Source: Actinokineospora baliensis
Lineage (GTDB): Bacteria > Actinomycetota > Actinomycetes > Mycobacteriales > Pseudonocardiaceae
Length of the DNA: 64,000 nt
Direction of reading: 5' to 3'
Assembly (NCBI RefSeq): GCF_016907695.1
Contig: NZ_JAFBCK010000001.1
Span: 6,250,001 to 6,314,000, forward strand
The notes under the pieces are model-generated. The model was not told where the DNA came from and made no database searches. It worked only from the letters and a program-made list of their open reading frames with translations. Each line of letters starts with the position of its first letter. Positions within the stretch are counted from its first letter, which is position 1. This document shows positions 1 to 7,353 of the stretch, piece by piece. Both the position numbers and the translations under genes were made by a program.

Positions 1-432
1 ACCCCGCTCCAGCAGGTGGCGGACGGTGCGGAAGTCGCCGTCCCAGCGCCGGTTCTGGAAGGTGGTGAACACCCGGCCCGCGCGCTCGGCGGTGGCGGCG
101 AGGTCCCGGACCTCGCGCCCGGTCGCGGCGGCGGGCTTGTCGACCACCACGTGCAGCCTGGCGTCGAGCGCGGCGCTCGCCTGGGCCACGTGGTACCGGT
201 TGGGCGAGGCGACGACGGCGAGGTCGAACTCGGCGGCGCGCGGCCAGACCCGCGAGACGGAGTCGATCACCTCGATCCCCGGGTACCGCGCGACGGCGTC
301 GGCGGCCCGGCCGGAATCGCCGGTGACGACGGCCACCAGGCGCAGCCCCTCGGCGGCGGCGATGAACGGCGCGTGGAACGCGCTGCCCGCCAATCCATAA
401 CCGATCAAGACCACGGCCGCTTCGGTGGACAT
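1..432 (-). CDS. Gfo/Idh/MocA family oxidoreductase (C-terminus beyond window edge)
   Basis: The reverse strand reads from an ATG at 432 to the window edge without a stop (144 codons). It begins with a Rossmann nucleotide-binding fold, VVLIGYGLAGSAFHAPFI, followed by VVASPNRYHVAQASAAL and the HVVVDKPAA motif. These are the NAD(P)-binding and catalytic-lysine (DKP) signatures of Gfo/Idh/MocA sugar or inositol dehydrogenases. The substrate cannot be inferred. A GGGGAGG ribosome binding site lies 7 nt ahead of the ATG, and only 18 nt separate it from the stop of the IS4-like gene on the same strand, so the two are probably co-transcribed. The C-terminal substrate domain is missing only because the window ends. 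Confidence 0.9.
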   Translation of the reverse strand, partial: MSTEAAVVLIGYGLAGSAFHAPFIAAAEGLRLVAVVTGDSGRAADAVARYPGIEVIDSVSRVWPRAAEFDLAVVASPNRYHVAQASAALDARLHVVVDKPAAATGREVRDLAATAERAGRVFTTFQNRRWDGDFRTVRHLLERG

Positions 433-450
433 CGCGTTCCTCCCCGGTGG

Positions 451-1530
451 TTACTGGTGCGTACCGCGCCGGTGCGGCATCCCGAACCCGCCGGTACCCG
501 ACATCGCACCGCGCAGGGCCGCTTCCTTACGACGCCACGGGTGCACCGCTTGGTACACGCAGAGCATCGCCCACAGCTCCTGCGCCACGCCGTGCGGATC
601 CTGCGAGCGCAGCGCGACCGGGCCCGCCTCCAGGGACTCGAACAGCGCCTCGAACCGCCAGCGGGTGCGGTGCAGCGCGGCCAGTTCCGCGGCGGGCGCC
701 TGGTCGGGGTCGAGCAGGGTGGTGACCAATACCGCCTCCGGTGACTGCAGCACCCGCACCGCGAGCGAGTCGGTCACCGGGTCGCCGTCGGCGAGCACCC
801 TGGACAGGAACGAGCCGTCCGGCAGCACGTGCAGCCGGGGCAGCGAGATCGGCGCGCGGGCCCGCCAGAGCAGGTCCGCGCCCCGGTCGGCCGCGGCCCG
901 CCACAGGTCGTGCTCCGCGGCGGAGCGGTGCGCCACCACCAGCGTGCCAGGGCTGATCGTGTCCAGCACCCGGCTGCCGAGCTCCTCGCGCGGCGACCCG
1001 ACGGCCACGTCGAGCAGCGAGCCGGTGTCGTGGCCCGCGAGCACCGAGACCCGCACCTTGGAGTGGTCGAACGCGGCGAGGTTGGCCGCGGTGTCGGGGA
1101 TGTCGACCACCCCGGCGTCGAGGGTGCACACCCGCATGCCGCGCCAGCGGATCGCCTCGGCGCGGTCGGCGGCGGCGCGGCGCAGGAACAGCCTGCGCAT
1201 CACCTCGGGGCCGAGCCGCTTGCGAGCCTTGGTGATCGACCCGGTGCTCGGCGCCGAGCGGGTGCCGGTGGCCACCCCGGCCCAGCGCATGCCCGCGGTG
1301 AGCCTGGCGAGCACGGCGTCGTAGCCCGCTCCGCCGAACAGCCATAACGCGAGGGTGAAGTAGACCATTGTGCGCGCGGGCAGCGCGCGCGAGCGCTGCT
1401 CCCGCGCGCCCGCCGCGTCGATGGCGGCGTCGACCTCCTCGGGCGGGAACGCCTTGAGCAGCATGCCGATCGCGACCCGGTCGGACAAACGGTCCCGCGA
1501 CGCCTTAGCCGCACGTGTAATTCCGCCCAC
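451..1530 (-). CDS. IS4-family transposase-like protein with degraded catalytic residues
   Basis: 359 aa. The N-terminal LSDRVAIGMLLKAFPPEEVD and ARTMVYFTLALWLF match the N-terminal domain of actinobacterial IS4 transposases. The DDE core is present but altered. The first Asp (D138, CTLDAGVVDIPDT) and the last Glu (E294, RWRFEALFE) remain. The central Asp, normally in a DRGF-type motif, is replaced by His (VVAHRSAAEHDLW, H201). The Y-(2)-R-(3)-E-(6)-K signature reads H287-R290-E294-E301, so the Tyr and the Lys are both changed. The protein is shorter than typical full-length members (about 430-450 aa). No terminal inverted repeats or target duplications were found. The frame is intact and tightly linked to the oxidoreductase downstream, which suggests an immobile, possibly domesticated protein. 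A decayed IS gene is the alternative. Confidence 0.8.
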   Translation of the reverse strand: MGGITRAAKASRDRLSDRVAIGMLLKAFPPEEVDAAIDAAGAREQRSRALPARTMVYFTLALWLFGGAGYDAVLARLTAGMRWAGVATGTRSAPSTGSITKARKRLGPEVMRRLFLRRAAADRAEAIRWRGMRVCTLDAGVVDIPDTAANLAAFDHSKVRVSVLAGHDTGSLLDVAVGSPREELGSRVLDTISPGTLVVAHRSAAEHDLWRAAADRGADLLWRARAPISLPRLHVLPDGSFLSRVLADGDPVTDSLAVRVLQSPEAVLVTTLLDPDQAPAAELAALHRTRWRFEALFESLEAGPVALRSQDPHGVAQELWAMLCVYQAVHPWRRKEAALRGAMSGTGGFGMPHRRGTHQ

Positions 1531-1766
1531 AGAAAGGACCCCTCATCCAAGCCTACTTAAGGAAGTAACGACCAGTCGATCTTGTCGACGAGTGCGGCGA
1601 CATGAATAGCATCGGGGAGGACCCGAGCGCCAGAGGCCCCGGACCGCGAGACAATTCCGGAAGACCTACCCTCGGAATCGCCCGGTTCGTCGACCTGGGG
1701 CCGGGCCGCGTTTTCCCTACACCCATTCGGCGGGTTAAGCAGGCCGCCGAGAAGGAGTGATCCGAC

Positions 1767-2159
1767 ATGTCCGCAAAGTCCCTCGCCGTCGCGGCTGTGT
1801 GCGCCTCGGTGGCCGCACTCGTGCCCGCGACGACCGCCGACGCGACCATAGCCCCGGTGCGCGCCGGGTTCGTACTGACCGTCCAGCGCGCGGGTGAGCT
1901 GCCAAGACTCGCGGTGCTGCGCTGCGCGCCCGACGGCGGCACGCACCAGGCCGCCGCCGCGGCCTGCGCGCAGCTCTCGCAGGTCAACGGCCGGTTCGAG
2001 AAGCTCAACGTGGTGCCGGACGCGATGTGCACGCTCGAGTACGACCCGGTCAAGGTGACCGCGGTCGGCCTGTGGGGCCGCAGGCCGGTGCACTACCGCG
2101 CGGAGTTCGGCAACCGCTGCCAGCTGCACACCGCCACCGGAGCGGTGTTCGGCATCTGA
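1767..2159 (+). CDS. Secreted subtilisin-inhibitor-like (SSI family) protein
   Basis: 130 aa with a Sec signal peptide (about residues 1-26, hydrophobic core LAVAAVCASVAALVPA). The mature part has the SSI fold landmarks: LRCAPDGGTH, AAACAQL, a CTLEYDPV reactive-site loop, and YRAEFGNRCQLHTATGAVF. Four cysteines (C53, C67, C88, C118) would form the two conserved disulfides. By alignment to the classical CPMVYDP loop, the P1 residue is Leu90 and P1' is Glu91, suggesting a preference for chymotrypsin/subtilisin-like proteases. SSI proteins are secreted by streptomycetes and relatives to control extracellular proteases. A GGAG ribosome binding site precedes the ATG at 1767. The gene stands alone, between the IS4-like gene and the NOS gene. 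Confidence 0.9.
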   Translation: MSAKSLAVAAVCASVAALVPATTADATIAPVRAGFVLTVQRAGELPRLAVLRCAPDGGTHQAAAAACAQLSQVNGRFEKLNVVPDAMCTLEYDPVKVTAVGLWGRRPVHYRAEFGNRCQLHTATGAVFGI

Positions 2160-2535
2160 GCGAGACGGGCGCCGTGGCGCCCACTACCGCACCCGGACCG
2201 CGCGCACCCGGCCCGGCATTGCGGGGCTGACCGATGAGTAGTTCACGACGGCTTCCACTAACCGTCACCATTCACCTCATCGGGTGTCACGACATCGAAT
2301 GAGTGGGGCGGAATTGCCGTATCGGTCCGATCCGGTATTCGCCGAGGTGACCACCGCCACCACTGAGCGACCGAATGGCCTTGCCGCCACGGGTTCGGCG
2401 GCGCGGCTCGCACCCGAACGCATTGCGGCCGCGCCGTCGGACCAGCGGTGGCGATTCTGCCTTATGGCTTTCCCTGGTGACCCGATCGAGTGAGAGTTGC
2501 CGGACACGCCCGACCGGACGGGTAGGTTCTGCCGG
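2160..2535. other. Intergenic region between SSI and NOS genes
   Basis: No convincing gene in 376 bases. A short GC hairpin follows the SSI stop (GGGCGCC at 2167-2173, GGCGCCC at 2176-2182) and may help termination. The right end carries the proposed NOS promoter. A 69-codon open frame at 2284-2493 has no ribosome binding site and no recognisable motif. Confidence 0.6.
2523..2528 (+). promoter_or_regulatory. Likely -10 element of a leaderless NOS transcript
   Basis: TAGGTT (TANNNT class) lies 7 nt before a GTG codon at 2536. That spacing would put the transcription start at or next to the initiation codon. No ribosome binding site precedes that GTG, which fits leaderless initiation. A -35 with good spacing is not evident. 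Confidence 0.5.
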
Positions 2536-3831
2536 GTGACCGGTCAGATCTGGGCACCACCCGCTCCCGCAGGCCACCACCCCACCCCCGGCGCGGTCGA
2601 CACCGGGGCGGCACCCCGAGCGACCCCGCGGTCGACCGGCGGCGTCGCCGACATCGACGAGGCCGTGGAGTTCCTGGAGCTGTTCCACGCCGAGAACCCG
2701 CAGGCCGGTCCAGCCGCGCCGCGGGTGGCGTGGGTGCGCGCCGAGGTCGAGCTCACCGGCACCTACCGGCACACCAGCGCGGAGCTGACCCACGGCGCCC
2801 GGGTCGCCTGGCGCAACAGCGCCCGCTGCGTCGGTCGGCTGTACTGGCGCAGCATGCGGGTGCGCGACCTGCGCTCGGTGCGCGCCCCGGCCGAGGTGGC
2901 CCGCCAGTGCGCCAGGCACCTGCGGCTGGCCACCAACGGCGGCCGCATCCGACCGCTGATCACCGTCTTCGCCCAGGACGCGCCGGGCCGCCCGGCGCCG
3001 AGGATCTGGAACGAGCAGCTCATCCGCTACGCCGGTCACCCGGCCGACGAGCACGGGCGGGTGACCGGGGACCCGCGCTACGCCGGGTTCACCGCCGCCG
3101 TGACGGCCATGGGCTGGCGGCCACCGGCCGAGCCGGGGCCCTTCGACGTGCTGCCGCTGGTGATCTCCGGCCCGGACGGCCACGCCAGGCTGTTCTCGCT
3201 GCCCCCCGACGCGGTCACCGAGGTCGCGCTGACCCACCCCGAGTACCCGTGGTTCGCCGACCTCGGCCTGCGCTGGCACGCGGTCCCGGCGATCAGTTCG
3301 ATGCGGCTGCGCGTCGGCGGCGTCGACTACCCGGCCGCGCCGTTCAACGGCTGGTACCTGGGCACCGAGATCGGCGCCCGCAACCTGGCCGACCACGACC
3401 GCTACGACCTGCTGCCCGCGCTGGCCGAGCGGCTGGGCCTGGACACCTCCCGCGAGGCGTCGCTGTGGCGGGACCGGGCGCTGGTCGAGCTCAACATCGC
3501 CGTGCTGCACTCCTACGCCGCCGCCGGGGTCACCATCAGCGACCACCACACCGAGGCGGCCCGGTTCATGATGCACCTGGAGCAGGAGGCCAAGGCGGGC
3601 CGCAAGTGCCCGGCGGACTGGAGTTGGGTCGTGCCCCCGATGTCGGGCTCGCAGACCCCGCTGTTCCACCGCTACTACGACACCGACCACCTGCGGCCCG
3701 AGTTCATCGCCGACGAGCACGCCACCGCGACGGCGCTGCACGGCACACCGCCGCCGTTGCCGGGGCAGGCCGACGGGGGTCCGCCGCTGTGGTCGTACCT
3801 GCGCGGCACCCGGTCACCGGTGGGCGGGTGA
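2536..3831 (+). CDS. nos: Bacterial nitric oxide synthase, oxygenase domain
   Basis: 431 aa. The heme-thiolate motif WRNSARCVGR places the proximal Cys at residue 98. RIWNEQLIRYAG, the PFNGWYLGTEIGARN substrate/heme-pocket block, and MSGSQTPLFHRYY near the C-terminus are all NOS-oxygenase hallmarks. The length is that of stand-alone bacterial NOS with a short Pro-rich N-terminal extension. No reductase domain is attached and none lies nearby, so electrons must come from a general flavodoxin/ferredoxin reductase. It would convert L-arginine to NO and citrulline. I chose the GTG at 2536 over a TTG at 2497 because of the adjacent TAGGTT box and because the extra 13 residues have no family support. 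No nitration or phytotoxin genes are nearby, so the physiological role is open. Confidence 0.92.
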   Translation: MTGQIWAPPAPAGHHPTPGAVDTGAAPRATPRSTGGVADIDEAVEFLELFHAENPQAGPAAPRVAWVRAEVELTGTYRHTSAELTHGARVAWRNSARCVGRLYWRSMRVRDLRSVRAPAEVARQCARHLRLATNGGRIRPLITVFAQDAPGRPAPRIWNEQLIRYAGHPADEHGRVTGDPRYAGFTAAVTAMGWRPPAEPGPFDVLPLVISGPDGHARLFSLPPDAVTEVALTHPEYPWFADLGLRWHAVPAISSMRLRVGGVDYPAAPFNGWYLGTEIGARNLADHDRYDLLPALAERLGLDTSREASLWRDRALVELNIAVLHSYAAAGVTISDHHTEAARFMMHLEQEAKAGRKCPADWSWVVPPMSGSQTPLFHRYYDTDHLRPEFIADEHATATALHGTPPPLPGQADGGPPLWSYLRGTRSPVGG

Positions 3832-3860
3832 GCGGGTCACCGCCGACCCGCTCACCCGCC
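3823..3860. terminator. Hairpin between convergent NOS and beta-propeller genes
   Basis: Perfect 16-bp inverted repeat (3823-3838 and 3845-3860) with a 6-nt loop. The left arm overlaps the NOS stop codon. It sits between convergent genes and probably acts in both directions. No clear T-tract follows. Confidence 0.7.
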
Positions 3861-3911
3861 CCACCGCCCCGCCCGCGCCGTACCCCTGCCGCACGGCACC
3901 GACGGGAGTCC

Positions 3912-5795
3912 TTATCCGAACGGCACCCAGGCGAGCTGGCCCGCCGTGTCGAGGTCGGCGGCCTGTACGCCCGCCGACGAGATCGTCCACAGCGCGTCGC
4001 CCGCCACGAGGGTGCGCCGCACCCGGCTGTCCACCCGGGAGGGCTCGGGGTGGCGCAGCGTGGCCAGCTCGGTGAGCTGATCACCGGAACGGCGCAGCAC
4101 GAGCACCCCGCCGGACCCGCGCGCGGTGTCGACCGGGATCGCGATGAGGTCGCGCTCGGCCCAGTACAGGAACGCGTGCGGGTCGAACTCGACCTCCGAG
4201 TTGGCCCCGGGCAGGTGGTGCTGGGCGACCCGGCGGGCGGGCGCGGTCGTCGTGTCGAACAGCGACACCTGGGTGCCGGTCACCCGTCCCTCGGTGGTGG
4301 CCTCTTGGCCCACGCCGAGCAGCCGCCCGTCGTCGAGCGGGTGCAGGTAGGCCGAGTAGCCGGTGATCTTGAGCTCCCCGGCGACCTTCGGCCGGGTCGG
4401 GTCGCGCAGGTCGATCGTGTACAGCGGGTCGGTGCGGCGGAAGGTGACCACGTAGGCGGTGTCGCCCAGGTACCGCACGGACTGGATGGCCTCGCCGACG
4501 CCGAGCCCGCCGACCTCGCCGATCTTGACCAGGCCCCGGTCGCGCTGGGACAGGACGGTGACCGCGCTGCGCTGCCCCGCCGTGGTCGCGACCCGCAGGT
4601 TGCCTTTGTGCTCCGACAGGGCGTACTGGTTGACCAGCGTGCCGCCGACCGAACCGGAGGCGACGTAGACCGGTTTGCCGTCGCCCGTGATGTCGAACCG
4701 GTGGATGTCGGTGTGGCTGTCGGTGCCGCGCCTGGGGTCCACCGGCATGTTCCCGGTGCGCGACCACTGGTCATCGGCGACGTAGAGGCTGGTGGCCGTG
4801 CCGTAGACGGTGTCGCCGTCGGCGGCGATGGACACCGGCTCGCCGGTCCCGAGGTCGGCGCGGAGGTCGACTGTATACACAGTAAGCATCGCGGTGCCGG
4901 TGTAGCCCGACGGCCTGCTGACCGACCCGCAGTCGACCCGCTTCTCCACCCGCTGCCCGTCGACCTCCAGGGTCGCGCGCGGCAGCCACTGCTCCAGCGG
5001 CGAGTCGTCGATGATCTCCCGGTTGCGCTCCACCGCCGTCGTCGACGAGGGGTCGGCCGGTTGCGGGAAGGCCAGCCGCGGCCGCGAGCGGGCCACGATC
5101 CTGGCCACGGACCCGACCTGGCGCCCGTCGAGGTAGGCGCCGTCCACCGTCAGTGTTCCCTCGATCCGGGCACCGCCGTCGGACAGGTCGACGAGCACCA
5201 GCGCGGTGGACGAGTCGCCGCCGGTCGGCGAGTCGTAGTCGATGGCCTCCACCTTCGGCACCGCGACCAGTGCGCGGTCCCGCTCCAGCAGCAGCGCGGT
5301 CGCCTGGCCGCCGGGCAGCGGCAGGCTGGCGGTGAGCTTGCGGGTGGCGGTGTCGACGACCCGCAGCGTGCCGTCGACGACGGTGACGATCCGCGCGCCG
5401 TCGGTCTTGACCAGGTCGGGCTCGTCGGCGGCCGCCTCGTGGTTGTTGGTGCCCGAGTGGTCGGGGCCCGGCTTGCCCGCGCCGGACTTGCTCGTGGCCG
5501 CCTTGCCGGGGGCGGCGTCCCCGGCGGCGGGCGCGGGCATCGGCCCCGACCGGTAGAGCGTCACGTCGTCGAGGCCCCACGCGGTGACCTTCTTGCGCGC
5601 GGCGCGCTTGAGGTCGGCCTCGACGTCGGCGCACGAGTCGTAGGCCACCAGCCGCACGCCACCGGTGATCGGGCCGGTGTACGGCACCTCGGTTTCCGGC
5701 GCCGCGGGCGTCTTCGCCCCCGACCAGAAGATCCCCCCGGCGACACATGCTCCCGCCACCACCACGGCTCCCACCGTGAACCACTGCCGTCTCAT
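3912..5795 (-). CDS. Secreted/membrane-anchored beta-propeller domain protein
   Basis: 627 aa. It begins with a signal anchor (QWFTVGAVVVAGACVAGGIF) and has a Lys/Gly/Ala-rich low-complexity stretch around residues 85-110. The remainder matches the actinobacterial family of secreted proteins with a C-terminal WD40-like beta-propeller (Beta_propel family, COG4880 type): EPDLVKTDGARIVTV, a DIHRFDIT block, RYLGDTAYVVTFRRTDPLYTIDL and LHPLDDGRLLGVGQEA are typical blades. The function of the family is unknown; an extracytoplasmic scaffold or ligand-binding role is inferred. It stands alone, convergent with nos and divergent from the toxin-antitoxin operon. Confidence 0.85.
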   Translation of the reverse strand: MRRQWFTVGAVVVAGACVAGGIFWSGAKTPAAPETEVPYTGPITGGVRLVAYDSCADVEADLKRAARKKVTAWGLDDVTLYRSGPMPAPAAGDAAPGKAATSKSGAGKPGPDHSGTNNHEAAADEPDLVKTDGARIVTVVDGTLRVVDTATRKLTASLPLPGGQATALLLERDRALVAVPKVEAIDYDSPTGGDSSTALVLVDLSDGGARIEGTLTVDGAYLDGRQVGSVARIVARSRPRLAFPQPADPSSTTAVERNREIIDDSPLEQWLPRATLEVDGQRVEKRVDCGSVSRPSGYTGTAMLTVYTVDLRADLGTGEPVSIAADGDTVYGTATSLYVADDQWSRTGNMPVDPRRGTDSHTDIHRFDITGDGKPVYVASGSVGGTLVNQYALSEHKGNLRVATTAGQRSAVTVLSQRDRGLVKIGEVGGLGVGEAIQSVRYLGDTAYVVTFRRTDPLYTIDLRDPTRPKVAGELKITGYSAYLHPLDDGRLLGVGQEATTEGRVTGTQVSLFDTTTAPARRVAQHHLPGANSEVEFDPHAFLYWAERDLIAIPVDTARGSGGVLVLRRSGDQLTELATLRHPEPSRVDSRVRRTLVAGDALWTISSAGVQAADLDTAGQLAWVPFG

Positions 5796-5926
5796 ACCCG
5801 GATGACGTAGTAGTCGGTGCCATCCGTTGCACTACAGTGGGACAACCGTCGGTGTTTGACCGTGTGCGGTGCGTGGTGATCTGGGTGAGTTCTCCCACAA
5901 AGGCGCACGAACCCGCACATCCGGGC

Positions 5927-5932
5927 TACGCT
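5927..5932 (+). promoter_or_regulatory. -10 element of the toxin-antitoxin operon (leaderless)
   Basis: TACGCT followed by 7 nt and the ATG at 5940. No Shine-Dalgarno sequence is present, so the antitoxin mRNA is probably leaderless. Confidence 0.5.
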
Positions 5933-5939
5933 AGGCGTC

Positions 5940-6524
5940 ATGACGGTCGCGTTGGAGCACGTGCTCGCGAAGGCGGGCCTGAGGGTCAACCCGGTGGAGT
6001 TCCTCGAGCTGGTGGAGGAGGCCGCCAGGCGGTTGTCCCCGGCCAACCCGGACCCGGCCGACTACTTCTCCCCCGACCAGCGCGACGCGCTGACCGAGGT
6101 GGGCCTCGACCTGACCCCCCGGCGCGGCGACGAGGTGGACTCCCGGGCCCGCGCGGTGGCCGCCCAGGCCGTGCTGCGCGACTCCGCGCTCACCGTCGCC
6201 GACGCCGCGGACGCCGTCGGCGTGGACACCAGCCGCATCCGGCACCGGCTCGCCGCGGGCAGGCTCGCGGGCTGGAAGGACCGGGGCGGCTGGCGGCTGC
6301 CCGCCTGGCAGTTCGCGCCCTCCGGTGTGCTGCCCGGCCTGGAGGCCGTGCTCGCCGCGGTGCCCGAGGACCAGCCGCCGCTGGTGGTCGCCGCGTTCAT
6401 GACCAGCCCCCAGCCCGACCTGCGGGTCGACGACCAGCCCGCCACGCCACGGCAGTGGCTGCTCGCGGGCGGGTCGCCCGCGCGGGTGGCCGCGCTGGCG
6501 TCGGTGCTGGGCACCCCGGCCTGA
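5940..6524 (+). CDS. Antitoxin-like DNA-binding protein of a RES toxin-antitoxin pair
   Basis: 194 aa. A helix-turn-helix segment (about residues 78-122: ALTVADAADAVGVDTSRIRHRLAAGRLAGWKDRGGWRL cut here into parts ALTVADAADAVGV and RIRHRLAAGRLAGW) resembles excisionase/MerR-like HTHs rather than the usual Xre type. The C-terminus (TPRQWLLAGGSPARVAALASVLG) resembles the toxin-neutralising tail of Xre/MbcA/ParS (DUF2384) antitoxins, where a W-x-LxGG-P pattern packs into the RES active site. It lies 23 nt upstream of the RES-domain gene on the same strand, the usual antitoxin-toxin order. It probably neutralises the toxin and represses its own promoter. The assignment rests on context plus the tail motif. 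Confidence 0.75.
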   Translation: MTVALEHVLAKAGLRVNPVEFLELVEEAARRLSPANPDPADYFSPDQRDALTEVGLDLTPRRGDEVDSRARAVAAQAVLRDSALTVADAADAVGVDTSRIRHRLAAGRLAGWKDRGGWRLPAWQFAPSGVLPGLEAVLAAVPEDQPPLVVAAFMTSPQPDLRVDDQPATPRQWLLAGGSPARVAALASVLGTPA

Positions 6525-6547
6525 GCTGAGAAGGTCCGCGTCCAGAG

Positions 6548-7201
6548 ATGTCCCGGCTCCCCCAGCCGCCAGCCCCAGCCGACCTGAAATCCCTGTTGCG
6601 CGTGGACGAGGACGTGGTGGCGCTGCACGGCGGCACCCACCTGGTCCGGGTGTTCGCCGCGGCGGGCGCGCACCGGCAGCGGTGGAACTCCTTCCGCTAC
6701 ACCGGTCCGCTGCCGCACGCCCGCTTCGACCCGCAGCCGCTGGGTCCCGACGGCGGACCGGCCACCGCGCCGGGGCACGGCGTGCTCTACTTCGGACTGA
6801 GTGTGCGCACCAGCATCGCCGAGGTGTACCAGCAGACCTCGGTGGTCGACCGCACCACCCGCAAGCCGCACATGGTCGTCTTCCGGCCGCGGCGCACCCT
6901 GCGGCTACTGGACCTGTGCGGCCTGTGGCCCACCAGGGCCGGTGCGTCGCAGGAACTCAGCACCGGCAGCAAGGCGGTGACCCAGGCCTGGGCGCGGGCG
7001 ATCCGCCAGGCGCACCCGGACCTCGACGGGGTCTGGTACCGGTCCTCGATGGACAGCGGCGAACCGGCCGTGTGCCTGTGGGACCCGCCGGGCAGTGGCG
7101 TTTTGCCGCGAACCCCGGACGTCTTGCTGCCGCTGGACTACCCGGGTTTGGATCTTCCGCTCGCGCGGGTGTGCGAGGAATTGAACTACACCCTGTTGTA
7201 A
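6548..7201 (+). CDS. RES-domain NAD+ phosphorylase toxin
   Basis: 217 aa. RES signatures are visible: HLVRVFAAAGAHRQRWNSFRY near the N-terminus is close to the family R-V-F start, GVLYFGLSVRTSIAEVY supplies the conserved Tyr and Glu, and WYRSSMDSGEPAVCLWD gives the later Ser-containing strand. In characterised relatives such as MbcT of M. tuberculosis, these residues line an NAD+ pocket and the enzyme phosphorolyses NAD+, stopping growth or killing the cell when the antitoxin is lost. The protein is longer than minimal RES toxins (about 150-190 aa). It is the second gene of a two-gene operon and is followed by a strong terminator. Confidence 0.88.
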   Translation: MSRLPQPPAPADLKSLLRVDEDVVALHGGTHLVRVFAAAGAHRQRWNSFRYTGPLPHARFDPQPLGPDGGPATAPGHGVLYFGLSVRTSIAEVYQQTSVVDRTTRKPHMVVFRPRRTLRLLDLCGLWPTRAGASQELSTGSKAVTQAWARAIRQAHPDLDGVWYRSSMDSGEPAVCLWDPPGSGVLPRTPDVLLPLDYPGLDLPLARVCEELNYTLL

Positions 7202-7272
7202 GGGGCTCGGCTATTCGGCGAAATAGGTCCGGGGTCCGTATTCGGCGTATTCCGGCCACCGGCGAGCACACG

Positions 7273-7316
7273 GTTCGCAGCCGGTGGGCGAACGCCCTCG
7301 CCCACCGGCTGCGAAC
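7273..7316. terminator. Strong terminator between RES gene and S9 peptidase
   Basis: Perfect 19-bp inverted repeat (7273-7291 and 7298-7316) with a 6-nt loop, between convergent genes. It likely terminates from both sides. Confidence 0.85.
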
Positions 7317-7353
7317 GGCCCGAGGCCCTACGCCGTCCCCGGGCCGCACCTGA

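Noticed and set aside
433..1766. Complete insertion sequence around the IS4-like gene
   Set aside because: No terminal inverted repeats or target duplications were seen on either side, and catalytic residues are altered.
2284..2493. 69-codon open frame upstream of nos
   Set aside because: No ribosome binding site, no motif, and it ends just before the nos promoter; chance opening in GC-rich DNA.
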